Shown: positions 8,273 to 16,613 of the stretch, piece by piece
Position numbering within the stretch: the first letter of the stretch is position 1
Layout: each line of letters starts with the position of its first letter
NCBI GenBank assembly: GCA_023412715.1
Contig: JAEZCC010000003.1
Location: 1-64,000, forward strand
Source of the DNA: Bacillota bacterium
Lineage (GTDB): Bacteria; Bacillota; Clostridia; Oscillospirales; Acutalibacteraceae
DNA: 64,000 nt
Direction of reading: 5' to 3'
The notes under the pieces: generated by a model
The model's database searches: none
The model's input: only the letters and a program-made list of their open reading frames with translations
What the model was told of the DNA's origin: nothing
Position numbers and translations under genes: made by a program

Positions 8273-9577
8273 TCAGCCGGCCGTATTGTTGTACCAGGTC
8301 GCGACGCTGTCGAGCTGGGTCTTGGCGTCCGCATTCTGATACACCACCTGCTGCGCCACCTGGACCAGCTTGGTGGAAAGCTCCGTATAGTTGGCCGGGT
8401 AGAAAATCACGGTGCCCTTCGCGGCATAATCGCTCCAGGATTTCAGGTCGGCGTAATTGGACATCTTGTTGACGTCGGCATCGTCGTAAAGCGAGTTCCT
8501 GACCGTCATGACGTTCGCCTGCATCCATTTTTTCTGGTTGTCGGTCGTGTAGAACGTCTTAATGAAATCAAAGGCCATTTCCGGGTTCTGCGCGTATTTG
8601 CCGATGCCGAGGCTCTGCCCGGCTACGATTGCGGGGGCCGTCGTACCCGCCGTAAAGCCGGGAATCGGGGCGGACTTGATTTTGGAACTGAACGAGGATT
8701 TGGAAATGGACGCCGCGCGCTGCGTGCCGAGCACGCAGGAGTCGACGGAACCTGAAATCAGGCCGGACTGCACGTCGTCGACGGTCATGCTCAGCGCCGA
8801 GTTGTTCATCACCTTTTTGCTGACCATGGTTTTCATCATATTCAGCACCTTGACGCCCGCGTCGCTGTTGAAGGCCGCTTTGCCGCTGCCGTCAAGAAGA
8901 GAGCCGCCGGCCGCTTCCAGCAGCGGGTTGAAGGACTCCATGAACCCCGCGCCGTTGCCGCCTTCCGACAGGCCGAAGGTGAACCCGAGCGTGGCGCCGC
9001 TTGTCTTGGGCGCCGCCGTCGAAATCAGCTCGTCCCATGTCTTCGGAACGGAGGAATAGATGTCGCTGCGGTACCAGTAGGTAAAGGTTCTGGTCTCCCA
9101 GGGCAGCGTGTAGATTTCATTGTTGATCTTCAGGTTGTCCGCCTTATACAGGTAGTCGGGCATCGTCTTAATGAAATCCGTCGCCATGGCGGTCATGGGC
9201 TGCACCGTACCGCCGCTGATATGCTTTTTCAGCATGTCGGTGTAGATGTTGATGATGTCAGGGCCGGTGCCGGCCGCGGCCGCCTGAATGGCCTGGGACT
9301 CGAACTTGCTGTAGTTGATGCTTTCAACGGTCACTTTGTTGCCATACTTGTTGTTTTTGTTGTAGTCGTCCACAATGCCCTTCAGGACGGCGCTGCGTGG
9401 ATCGGAAGTGGCGTCCGGATTCAGGAAGATCCAGAACTTCATGTCAATCCCCGTTTTTCCGGACTGTGACGTCTGCCCGGAAGCCGAACCCGACTGAGAA
9501 GACGAAGCGGAGCCGGAGCACGCCGTTACAGATACCGCCATCAGTCCCGCCAGGACCAAAGCTAAAAGCCTTTTCAT
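8273..9577 (-). CDS. Sugar ABC transporter solute-binding lipoprotein
   Basis: A 434-residue family 1 extracellular solute-binding protein. It has a lipoprotein signal (MKRLLALVLAGLMA... with lipobox VTAC) followed by a Ser/Gly-rich linker, then the mature binding domain. It captures a carbohydrate outside the membrane for the two adjacent permeases. An upstream in-frame start would add eight residues, but the ATG at 9577 has AGGAGGT at the right distance and begins the signal peptide. The ligand cannot be read from sequence; the enzymes in this and the divergent operon suggest a sugar or sugar acid. Confidence 0.9.
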   Translation of the reverse strand: MKRLLALVLAGLMAVSVTACSGSASSSQSGSASGQTSQSGKTGIDMKFWIFLNPDATSDPRSAVLKGIVDDYNKNNKYGNKVTVESINYSKFESQAIQAAAAGTGPDIINIYTDMLKKHISGGTVQPMTAMATDFIKTMPDYLYKADNLKINNEIYTLPWETRTFTYWYRSDIYSSVPKTWDELISTAAPKTSGATLGFTFGLSEGGNGAGFMESFNPLLEAAGGSLLDGSGKAAFNSDAGVKVLNMMKTMVSKKVMNNSALSMTVDDVQSGLISGSVDSCVLGTQRAASISKSSFSSKIKSAPIPGFTAGTTAPAIVAGQSLGIGKYAQNPEMAFDFIKTFYTTDNQKKWMQANVMTVRNSLYDDADVNKMSNYADLKSWSDYAAKGTVIFYPANYTELSTKLVQVAQQVVYQNADAKTQLDSVATWYNNTAG

Positions 9578-9620
9578 TTTTTTACCTCCTAAAATAATCA
9601 AACAATCTTTTTTGATTGTT

Positions 9621-10472
9621 TCATCCTTTTACGGCGCCCGCAGCCATTCCTTCCACAAACCTGCGCTGCAGGCAGACAAAAAGAACAATAATCGGTATAA
9701 TTGAAATCATGACCGCCGCCATCAGCTCTCCCCACTGAACGCCGTACTGAGTGATATAATTGTAAAGGCCGACGGAAATCATGCGCAGGGATTCCTGCGT
9801 GGTAAACGAAAACTGAACCAGAAAGTCGTTCCAGACATACACGGAGGTCAGCAAAGCGGCAGAAATAATTCCTCCCTGCGAAACCGGCAGAACGATGCGG
9901 TAAAAGATCATCGTTTTGGAACATCCGTCCACATATGCCGCCTCTTCAATCTCTTTCGGGATCTTCTGAAAAAATCCGTAGAGAATCCACGTCAGCATCG
10001 GGGCGCGCCAAGCCGTATAGATCAGCACGAGCAGAAAGCTGGTGTTGTAAAGGCCCACTTTCACCGACATGATGTAGAGCGGAATCAGCAGGGCGACCGT
10101 CGGAATCATGCTCGTCATCAGGATGCCGAACATGATCTGCTTGCCGTGCCGGATATTGAACCTGGTCAGCGCATAGGCCGCGTGCGCCGCGACGATGGTA
10201 GCGACGACGACGCAGACCAGCGTGACGAAAATGCTGTTTTTAAAATAGATGCCGAAATTGGACTGGAACAGCACGTTGTAGTAGTTGGTGAAATCCACTT
10301 TTGACGGCACCAGCAGGGGCGGATATTTTTCGACTTCCGCCGCCGGCTTCAGGGATGTGGAAAGCCCCCACAAGACGGGGACGACCGTCACCAGCATGAC
10401 AAGGATCAGCAGGATATAAGTCAGAATGTCCATTGGGACGTTACGTTCAAGCCTGTTTTCTTTCGTATTCAT
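9621..10472 (-). CDS. Sugar ABC transporter permease, MalG type
   Basis: An inner-membrane permease of the carbohydrate uptake family (CUT1), 283 residues with about six membrane helices and the cytoplasmic EAA loop (IPKEIEEAAYVDGCS) that contacts the ATPase. It ends in the AAGAVKG-type C-terminus usual for MalG-like proteins. ATG 10472 is chosen over a TTG two codons upstream because of the GAGAGG ribosome site. It partners with the preceding MalF-type permease and the binding lipoprotein. No ATPase gene is in this operon, so a shared MsmX-type ATPase is likely. Confidence 0.9.
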   Translation of the reverse strand: MNTKENRLERNVPMDILTYILLILVMLVTVVPVLWGLSTSLKPAAEVEKYPPLLVPSKVDFTNYYNVLFQSNFGIYFKNSIFVTLVCVVVATIVAAHAAYALTRFNIRHGKQIMFGILMTSMIPTVALLIPLYIMSVKVGLYNTSFLLVLIYTAWRAPMLTWILYGFFQKIPKEIEEAAYVDGCSKTMIFYRIVLPVSQGGIISAALLTSVYVWNDFLVQFSFTTQESLRMISVGLYNYITQYGVQWGELMAAVMISIIPIIVLFVCLQRRFVEGMAAGAVKG

Positions 10473-10490
10473 TTCCAACGCCTCTCCGGG

Positions 10491-11381
10491 TCAAGTTTCA
10501 TCGTGCGAACGAAGCAGTTTCAAGTAGAAAACACTGAAAATAATATTCAGCAGGAAAATCACGATGCTGTAAGCCGAACCTATGCCAAGATGCCAGAAAT
10601 CGAAGCCTTCCTGGAAGGCCGCCACGCTGACCGTTTTGGTCGCGTCGAACGGTCCGCCCGCAGTCATCACATAAATCAGCGTCACCATGTTGAAGTACTC
10701 TATGCTTTCCATCAGAACCGCCGTCTTGATCGTGGGCTGTATCATCGGGAGCGTGATGGACCGGAAGATCTTCCATCCGCCCGCCCCGTCGACCCTGGCC
10801 GCTTCGTAGATTTCGGGCGAAATGGTCTGAAGGGCCGCAATGGTCAGAATCAGCACAATCGGGAAGGAATTCCATACGTTTGCGAAAATGACGGTGGCGC
10901 GGGCAGCGCCGGGAGAATTGATAAAATCGACCCTCGCCCCGGTCAGCTTCTCGATAAAATAAGTGACCAGGCCATAGTTGCTGTTCAGCATCCATTTCCA
11001 CAGCAGCGCGGCCACCGTCTGCGAAAGCACCCACGGAAGGATGATGATTGTCCGCAGGAGCCCCCTGCATCTGATTTTGCGGTTCAGCAATGTCCCCACG
11101 CCGACGCCAAGCGGAATGACGATAACAATCGACAGGACCACGTACCCGATGGAATTGAGAATTCTCACCCAGCCTTCGGAGGTTTTAAAAATGGAGATGT
11201 AATTCTGCAGGCCGATGAACTTCACGGTCTCCGCATACTGAGTCTCAAAAAGGCTTGTACGGAACGCAATGATAATCGGGATCAGAGTAATGCAGATGAT
11301 TAAAGCAAAAATCGGTAAAAGGAAGGCGACGGACAGCCACTTGTCATTCTTTTTCCGCCTGACAGTCTTTGTGTTAACCAT
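10491..11381 (-). CDS. Sugar ABC transporter permease, MalF/UgpA type
   Basis: A 296-residue six-helix permease with the EAA loop (EIYEAARVDGAGGWKIF). It is the first-permease partner of the MalG-type protein encoded next. The N-terminus is basic and cytoplasmic (TVRRKKNDK), followed by the first helix from about residue 16. Start ATG 11381 follows AAAGGGA. It is the second gene of the leftward operon, 36 bases after the lyase gene. Confidence 0.9.
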   Translation of the reverse strand: MVNTKTVRRKKNDKWLSVAFLLPIFALIICITLIPIIIAFRTSLFETQYAETVKFIGLQNYISIFKTSEGWVRILNSIGYVVLSIVIVIPLGVGVGTLLNRKIRCRGLLRTIIILPWVLSQTVAALLWKWMLNSNYGLVTYFIEKLTGARVDFINSPGAARATVIFANVWNSFPIVLILTIAALQTISPEIYEAARVDGAGGWKIFRSITLPMIQPTIKTAVLMESIEYFNMVTLIYVMTAGGPFDATKTVSVAAFQEGFDFWHLGIGSAYSIVIFLLNIIFSVFYLKLLRSHDET

Positions 11382-11417
11382 ACTTGATTTCCCTTTCGCT
11401 AAAGATGGATCTTAGTT

Positions 11418-12350
11418 TTACATTGCCCGGGCGCTGAGCTTTTTTTCCACTTCCTGGCTGAGCGCTTTCAGCTGGCGGGCCTCCAGCCGGTAGGTATCGG
11501 TCAGAGACGTCTCTTTGATGGTCCTGCAGAAGGTGCCAATCTGCAGCCCGTACTCCTGCAGAATATATTTTGCCACCATCGGGTAGGCGTGGCTTTCAAT
11601 CAGGGAACAAAGGGTCAGAAATTCCTGAACCCGCTCCGCCTTCTGCGGCTGGGCTTTCCAGTTGGACAGCAGCCACCGGTAGATTTCGGGCTGTACGTTG
11701 GCCATTACGCCGCTGTACCCTGCGGCGCCTTCTTTCAGGCTTTCAAGCAGCGTAGAGGTATTCGCATTGAACAGCCTGAATTTGCTGCCTGTCATCAGCT
11801 GAAGCTTTGCATGGATGTCCGCAAGGTTGCAGCTCGTGTCTTTCAGGAACAGGAACCGCCCGGATTCGACGCAGTACCGGACCATCCCCGGTGTCAGCAG
11901 TTTTTTGTAAGGATAGGGACATTCGTAGAAACCGAGGGGAATGCCGCCCGGAATCCGGTTCACCAAGCGATCCAGCCGGTCGAGGAAAGCAGCTTCCGGC
12001 GCGTCTTCCGGCGCCAGACGGTTCGGCACCAGAATCACGGCGCTTACGCCGGTTTCCGCCATCTCCGTCAGCTCGCGGACCTGATCGTCAAACGAGTCGG
12101 AAATGTGCCCCGAAGCAATGACCGGCACCCGGCCGGCGGCTTTTTCACAGACGAAAGAAGCGATCTTCTTTCGCTCTTCCAGCGACAGAAAGAACATTTC
12201 GCTGGACTGGCAGACGGCAAACAGGCCAGTGGAGCCGTTTTCGATATACCAGTCGATCAGCCGCCCCAACGCCTTATAGTCTACCTCCCCGTTCTGCTGA
12301 AACGGCGTGAGCATCGTCGGCCACAGTTCTATCTTGGGTATTTTATCCAT
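11418..12350 (-). CDS. Dihydrodipicolinate synthase/N-acetylneuraminate lyase family aldolase
   Basis: A 310-residue class I aldolase-fold enzyme. The Schiff-base lysine is visible in FLFLKDTSC and the catalytic tyrosine in GFYECP. Members cleave or dehydrate 2-keto acids such as N-acetylneuraminate, 2-keto-3-deoxygluconate or 5-keto-4-deoxyglucarate. The genome context (sugar importer, kinase, isomerase, mutarotase) points to carbohydrate breakdown rather than lysine biosynthesis. Start ATG 12350 has GGAGGCAACAAG; a 20-codon upstream extension crosses the promoter palindromes and is not coding. First gene of the leftward operon. Confidence 0.85.
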   Translation of the reverse strand: MDKIPKIELWPTMLTPFQQNGEVDYKALGRLIDWYIENGSTGLFAVCQSSEMFFLSLEERKKIASFVCEKAAGRVPVIASGHISDSFDDQVRELTEMAETGVSAVILVPNRLAPEDAPEAAFLDRLDRLVNRIPGGIPLGFYECPYPYKKLLTPGMVRYCVESGRFLFLKDTSCNLADIHAKLQLMTGSKFRLFNANTSTLLESLKEGAAGYSGVMANVQPEIYRWLLSNWKAQPQKAERVQEFLTLCSLIESHAYPMVAKYILQEYGLQIGTFCRTIKETSLTDTYRLEARQLKALSQEVEKKLSARAM

Positions 12351-12389
12351 CTTGTTGCCTCCATGAATGGAAGAATAAATAGTTGGTGA

Positions 12390-12414
12390 TTCATTATTAA
12401 TGAACATCATTCAT
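12390..12414. promoter_or_regulatory. Overlapping palindromes, candidate IclR operator of the leftward operon
   Basis: A perfect 15-base palindrome TTCATTATTAATGAA (12390-12404) overlaps ATGAA-CATCA-TTCAT (12400-12414). Both lie just downstream of the predicted start of the leftward transcript, where a bound repressor would block transcription. Similar TTCAT/ATGAA repeats occur in the two other promoters of the locus. Assignment to the adjacent IclR regulator is inference. Confidence 0.55.
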
Positions 12415-12427
12415 CATTGTCAGGCTT

Positions 12428-12456
12428 ATTATAACGTGTCCTTAACCGAATGTCAA
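12428..12456 (-). promoter_or_regulatory. Predicted promoter of the leftward sugar operon
   Basis: On the minus strand TTGACA (12456-12451), 17 bases, TATAAT (12433-12428): both hexamers and the spacing are consensus. It drives the lyase, importer and FAD oxidoreductase genes. Confidence 0.75.
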
Positions 12457-12504
12457 CGTTTTTTAGTAAACCTGCTATAAATTTCAAAATTACTGTCACA
12501 ACTA

Positions 12505-12568
12505 TTGATTATTACGCGAAAAAAAGTTATAATGCTTTTATAAAAAATAATTCATTCATAGGGAATGA
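12505..12568 (+). promoter_or_regulatory. Predicted promoter and operator of the iclR-type gene
   Basis: TTGATT (12505-12510), 17 bases, TATAAT (12528-12533). Downstream, TCATTC-atagg-GAATGA (12552-12568) is an inverted repeat resembling those in the other two promoters of the locus. This suggests autoregulation. The promoter match is good; the operator is inferred from the repeat. Confidence 0.55.
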
Positions 12569-12591
12569 CGTTTAAAAAAGGAGCCGCCTGT

Positions 12592-13362
12592 ATGCCAATC
12601 AAAGACAATATTCCGGAAACCGTAAAGGTCAAATCGCTCTATAAGGCGCTGAAACTGCTGGACTGCTTCAGCACCGCTTCCCCCGAGCTTGGGATCAGCG
12701 AGCTGGCAGAAAAAAGCGGCCTTCTGAAGAGTAGTATTTACAATATTCTGAATACATTCGAGATCTGCGGGATTGTCGCCAAAAATCCCCGCACCAGCCA
12801 ATATCACCTGGGGCTGAAAATTCTGGAGCTTGCGAACGTCCTGAACCAGGAAGACGTGTTTTCGCAGGTGATACGGCCCTATCTGGAGCAACTGAGCCAG
12901 CGGACCGGCGAAACCGTATTTTTCGCCATGCCCTACGGCAGCAAAATCATATACCGCGAGGCCGCATTTCCCAAGCAGACGGTCTCTGCGCGGGCCATAC
13001 AGGGCGTGATTGCGCCCATGTACTGCACAAGCCTGGGGAAAGCCATCCTGGCCGAGCTGGACGCGGAAGCCTTCGACGAGGTGGTGAGCGAGGGCCTCAC
13101 AAAATTTACGCCTTACACCATAACCACCGCCGATCAGCTACGTTCCGAGCTGGAGCAGATCCGCGGCCAAGGGTACGCGATCGACAACATGGAACACGAA
13201 TACGGCATCAAGTGCGTCGGCGTCGTCGTGAAGAACAAGGTCTCTCAGGTGCTCGGCGCGGTCAGCCTTTCCGGGCCGTCGCTCCGCTTCAGCCAGGAAA
13301 AGATACAGAGTTACGCCAAACTCCTCCACGAAATTGCAGACGACATCGCGCCCCGCCTGTAA
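12592..13362 (+). CDS. IclR family transcriptional regulator
   Basis: A 256-residue regulator with an N-terminal winged helix-turn-helix (about 12-75, including GISELAEKSGLLKSSIYNIL) and a C-terminal IclR effector domain (about 80-256). IclR proteins usually bind a small metabolite of the pathway they control. It sits between the leftward transporter/lyase operon and the rightward kinase operon and is probably their common regulator. ATG 12592 has AAGGAG; the in-frame start nine codons upstream lacks a site. A strong terminator follows, isolating it from the kinase gene. Confidence 0.88.
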   Translation: MPIKDNIPETVKVKSLYKALKLLDCFSTASPELGISELAEKSGLLKSSIYNILNTFEICGIVAKNPRTSQYHLGLKILELANVLNQEDVFSQVIRPYLEQLSQRTGETVFFAMPYGSKIIYREAAFPKQTVSARAIQGVIAPMYCTSLGKAILAELDAEAFDEVVSEGLTKFTPYTITTADQLRSELEQIRGQGYAIDNMEHEYGIKCVGVVVKNKVSQVLGAVSLSGPSLRFSQEKIQSYAKLLHEIADDIAPRL

Positions 13363-13417
13363 TTAGAATTTCCCGCGTCCGGCGTGACATGAATCCCGGT
13401 ATGATTGAAAAAAATTC

Positions 13418-13440
13418 CTCCCGCAGTTTTTCTGCGGGAG
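13418..13440 (+). terminator. Intrinsic terminator of the iclR-type gene
   Basis: A 9-bp stem (CTCCCGCAG / CTGCGGGAG) with a 5-base loop is followed directly by ATTTTTTT. Textbook Rho-independent terminator. Confidence 0.9.
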
Positions 13441-13533
13441 ATTTTTTTACCCCCGCCGCAGCCGAAAAGGCCGGCAGGCGCGGGGAAGCGGATGCTTCTC
13501 CGGAAAAACTCCCGGCGAAATTCCGGATGCGTA

Positions 13534-13584
13534 TTGACAGATTTGAAAGTTGGCAGTAGTATATCAATGAAGAACGTTGTTCAT
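13534..13584 (+). promoter_or_regulatory. Promoter and candidate operator of the kinase/isomerase/mutarotase operon
   Basis: TTGACA (13534-13539), 17 bases, TAGTAT (13557-13562). Overlapping the expected start point is ATGAA-gaacgttg-TTCAT (13567-13584), with an inner GAAC-gtt-GTTC repeat. The following TTCATCATTGT (13580-13590) is repeated exactly at 12410-12420 in the leftward promoter region. Shared control by the IclR-type protein is inferred. Confidence 0.6.
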
Positions 13585-13691
13585 CATTGTTGTCATTCTC
13601 GTAAAAAGCACATCTTTGTCCGAAGAGAAACGCTTTCTTTGGGCAGAATATGCAAGTATCCTGCTCAGCGCAGAAATGGGAGATGAACAAT

Positions 13692-14702
13692 ATGCATAAA
13701 AAGCCGAAAATCCTCGTCGTAGGAAGCTTTGTGATGGATCTGACCGTGACGACGGAAAGGTTTCCGGATTCGGGCGAAACGGTCCTAGGCCGCAGCTTCA
13801 AAACCGCTCCCGGCGGGAAGGGCGCAAACCAGGCCGTGCAGGCGGCCCGCCTTGGGGCGGACGTCACAATGGTCGGCAAGGTCGGCAACGACGATTTCGG
13901 CAAACGCCTTATCAATTCCTGCCGCGAGGCCGGCATTCACACAGAGCATATTCTGGTCGGGGAAAACTCCTGCTCCGCCGTCGGAAATGTGATTCTGGAG
14001 GTCGGGGCGCATAAAACGACCGCTAACCGCATCATTGTCATACCGGGCGCAAATATGGAGATTACCCCCGATGAAATCGGCTTTCTGAAAGATTCCATCG
14101 GCCGGTACGATCTTGTGATCCTCCAGTTGGAAATTCCGATGGAGATCAACGAGCTTGTCGCGGAATACGCATATAACAGCCACGTGCCGGTTATGCTGAA
14201 TCCTGCACCGTCCGCAAAGCTCTCCCCTGCCCTGCTTTCCCGCCTGACCTATCTTTCGCCGAACGAACACGAGGCCGCGGACCTGACCGGGATTCCAATT
14301 CGGAGAGAGGGCAAAACAGCCAATCCGGACGACGTCGGGGCAACGCTGAACGCTCTGCTCGCCGCCGGCGTGCGGAATGCCGTCATCACGCTGGGCAACG
14401 CGGGCGTGGCGGCCGCGGACGGAAAAGACATCTGCCGCCTGCCCTGCGTCGACGTAGTCGAGGTGAAAGATCCCACGGCGGCCGGCGATTCGTTTGTCGG
14501 CGCTTTTTCAGCCGGCGTCTGCATGGGAATGAAAATGGAACAGGCCCTGACTTTCGCGAACTTCGCGGCAACGCTGACCGTTTCGCGCGCCGGAGCACAG
14601 CCTTCGCTGCCGTCTCTGGAAGAGGTCGTGGGCCTGCTGAAAAGCCAGCACAACAGCCTGGCAGATTTTTTTGAAGCCGACGGAACGGAGGTCTCTTTAT
14701 GA
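13692..14702 (+). CDS. PfkB family carbohydrate kinase (ribokinase-like)
   Basis: A 336-residue ATP-dependent sugar kinase. Visible signatures are the substrate-binding APGGKGANQAV near residue 40 and the C-terminal catalytic motif DPTAAGDSFVGAF with the aspartate base. It would phosphorylate an imported sugar, giving the substrate for the isomerase encoded next. Two ATGs occur close together; 13692 has GGGAG at nine bases and is preferred over 13683. Its stop overlaps the next start (ATGA). Confidence 0.85.
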   Translation: MHKKPKILVVGSFVMDLTVTTERFPDSGETVLGRSFKTAPGGKGANQAVQAARLGADVTMVGKVGNDDFGKRLINSCREAGIHTEHILVGENSCSAVGNVILEVGAHKTTANRIIVIPGANMEITPDEIGFLKDSIGRYDLVILQLEIPMEINELVAEYAYNSHVPVMLNPAPSAKLSPALLSRLTYLSPNEHEAADLTGIPIRREGKTANPDDVGATLNALLAAGVRNAVITLGNAGVAAADGKDICRLPCVDVVEVKDPTAAGDSFVGAFSAGVCMGMKMEQALTFANFAATLTVSRAGAQPSLPSLEEVVGLLKSQHNSLADFFEADGTEVSL

Positions 14703-15319
14703 GTAAAACCGAGCGCGCGGAAGCGCTGCGGTCGTTTATCGATATTTCAAAGAAAGAATTCGACGACTTTTCAGGCCGGATTTCCGACCATACCTTCCGG
14801 GACGCCGTCGAGATCATTCTGTCCGCAAAAGCAAAAGGCAACCGGCTGCATATCACCGGCATCGGGAAGCCGTCGCACGTCGCCGAATACATGGCGTCGC
14901 TGTTTTCTTCGACGGGAACCCCGACCTATTATCTCCACGGGACGGAAGCGGTGCACGGTTCGTGCGGCCAGCTTGTCGGGGGCGACGTGGTGATCTGCAT
15001 TTCCAACAGCGGAGAGACCGCGGAGCTGAAAGCGACCGTGGCGGCAATTAAAAACAACGGCTGCCATGTCATCGGCGTAACGGGAAACATGGACTCCTGG
15101 CTTGCAAAAGAAAGCGAAGCCTGCCTTTTCGCCGGCGTAAAACAGGAAGGCGGGCCTCTTAACCGCGCGCCGCGCGCCTCCATCCTGGCTGAAATCTATG
15201 TCCTGCAATGCCTGAGCGTCATGCTCCAGGCCGAACGGGGCCTGACCCCGCAGGAATACGTCCGCTGGCATCCCGGCGGCGCACTGGGGCACCTGCGGGC
15301 CGAAGAAAAGACAAACTGA
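14699..15319 (+). CDS. SIS domain protein, KpsF/GutQ-type sugar-phosphate isomerase without CBS domains
   Basis: A 206-residue single sugar-isomerase (SIS) domain. The phosphosugar-binding ISNSGETAEL loop (about 100-109) and the C-terminal HPGGALG motif are those of arabinose-5-phosphate isomerases (KdsD/GutQ/KpsF). The tandem CBS domains that normally follow are absent; the protein stops 10 residues after HPGGALG. It overlaps the kinase stop by four bases. Likely role: aldose-ketose isomerisation of the phosphorylated sugar. The exact substrate is unknown. Confidence 0.82.
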   Translation: MSKTERAEALRSFIDISKKEFDDFSGRISDHTFRDAVEIILSAKAKGNRLHITGIGKPSHVAEYMASLFSSTGTPTYYLHGTEAVHGSCGQLVGGDVVICISNSGETAELKATVAAIKNNGCHVIGVTGNMDSWLAKESEACLFAGVKQEGGPLNRAPRASILAEIYVLQCLSVMLQAERGLTPQEYVRWHPGGALGHLRAEEKTN

Positions 15320-15332
15320 AAGGAAGATCGCC

Positions 15333-15740
15333 ATGCTGAACCTGACCTGCATCAACCCCGATATCATGCGTGTCCTCTCCCTTTGCGGGCACGGGGACAA
15401 AATTTTGATTGCGGACGGCAATTATCCCCTGCTGTCGAAAACCGGAAATGCGGAACGGGTGTATCTCGGCCTGAGCCGCGGCTGCCCGACGGTGCCGGAG
15501 GTCCTGAAAGCCCTGGCCGGCTGCGTCAATTTTGAAAAGGCCGAGGTCATGGTCCCGGACGGGGAACTCCCCCCGATTTTCGGGGAATTCCGGGAGATCC
15601 TCGGCGGCATGAAGCTGGACGGCACGGAGCGGTACGATTTTTACAGCGCCTGCTGTCAGCCCGACGTCCGTCTGGCGATCTCAACGGGGGAATCCCGCAC
15701 CTTTGCCAACATTCTGCTCACGGTCGGCGTCGCGTCCTGA
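15333..15740 (+). CDS. RbsD/FucU family sugar mutarotase
   Basis: The 135 residues match the RbsD/FucU family, which interconverts pyranose/furanose forms or anomers of free sugars. Visible are the catalytic-histidine region LSLCGHGDKILIADGNYP (about 16-33) and the C-terminal Tyr/Asn region near ESRTFANILLTVGV. It follows the SIS gene by 13 bases with GAAAGGAAG as ribosome site. A mutarotase plus PfkB kinase is the usual arrangement for ribose or fucose-type sugars. A very strong terminator follows. Confidence 0.88.
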   Translation: MLNLTCINPDIMRVLSLCGHGDKILIADGNYPLLSKTGNAERVYLGLSRGCPTVPEVLKALAGCVNFEKAEVMVPDGELPPIFGEFREILGGMKLDGTERYDFYSACCQPDVRLAISTGESRTFANILLTVGVAS

Positions 15741-15763
15741 ACCGGCGCCTTTCGGGCAGCACG

Positions 15764-15803
15764 AAGGCACCCCCTGAAAGCAAATGCTTTCAGGGGGTGC
15801 CTT
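15764..15803 (+). terminator. Intrinsic terminator of the kinase operon
   Basis: A perfect 19-bp stem (15764-15782 with 15785-15803) runs into TTTTGTTT. It closes the kinase/isomerase/mutarotase operon. Confidence 0.9.
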
Positions 15804-15856
15804 TTGTTTCGCAGGAAACCGGCAGCCGCAAATAAGGATGCCCGGCCGACGGAAGG

Positions 15857-16492
15857 CTAATGCGTAAAATACGCCAGGCCGCCGCTCATGCGGGTGGTCA
15901 GGTACCACAGCCGCAGATCAAGGCTGATCTGCCGGCCTTCATCGGACGCGCTGACGATGATGCTGTTGTTTTCCATATCCGCCGCGGTGACGGTGACCCA
16001 ATGCCAGCTCTGCAGGTTTTTCACCCTGCCCTTCGTCAGGTTGAGAAAACCTACCGGGCAGTCGGAGGCAAGCCCGGCCCTGACAAACTCCATCAGCGCG
16101 GACACATCCGGACGGTCCTTCGCCATGTTGCCCAAAACCCGGAAGGCGTGCGGATGCAGCAGGATTCCGCGGCTCCCGGCAAACCCGGCGACCCCGTCCG
16201 AAAACATCTCGACGCGGTTCAGGCCCATGTTTCCGGGCGTGACAAACCGGTATACCTCTTCCATATGCTGCGCAAAGTCGGAAAGATTCATTTTTTCATA
16301 GCGATACAAAGGCCGGAACTCCGGGCGGGAGAAAGCCAGATACGCCAGAAGATTGGCCGCGCAGGTCGGCCCGCAGCCGGCTCTGCGGCTCCATTCGGTT
16401 GAGTACCAGTCCTGTATGCCGCCAAAAAACGACCGATCTGTTTTTTCGTCCGCGATTGTCAGCAAATCGGGGCGGGAAATTGAAATCACCAT
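15857..16492 (-). CDS. Papain-fold (C39-like) cysteine peptidase-like protein
   Basis: A 211-residue protein that I do not recognise as a named family. It has the hallmarks of a papain-like fold: AGCGPTCAANLLAYL near residue 38 with a candidate nucleophile cysteine preceding a helix, and SWHWVTVTAAD near residue 167 with the candidate histidine, both as in C39/Peptidase_C39_2 proteins. There is no signal peptide or membrane segment, so it acts in the cytoplasm unless exported otherwise. Single-gene unit, start ATG 16492 with GCGAGGA. Enzymatic activity is inference. Confidence 0.55.
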   Translation of the reverse strand: MVISISRPDLLTIADEKTDRSFFGGIQDWYSTEWSRRAGCGPTCAANLLAYLAFSRPEFRPLYRYEKMNLSDFAQHMEEVYRFVTPGNMGLNRVEMFSDGVAGFAGSRGILLHPHAFRVLGNMAKDRPDVSALMEFVRAGLASDCPVGFLNLTKGRVKNLQSWHWVTVTAADMENNSIIVSASDEGRQISLDLRLWYLTTRMSGGLAYFTH

Positions 16493-16613
16493 GGTTGATT
16501 CCTCGCTTAAAGGGCTTGAAAAACTTAAAGATTAAGAACAGTATAGCCGATTTTGGCGGAATAAGCAAAGCCATAGGAAAAAAATCCGCTTCTCACCGCC
16601 ATCCGACTTACTC

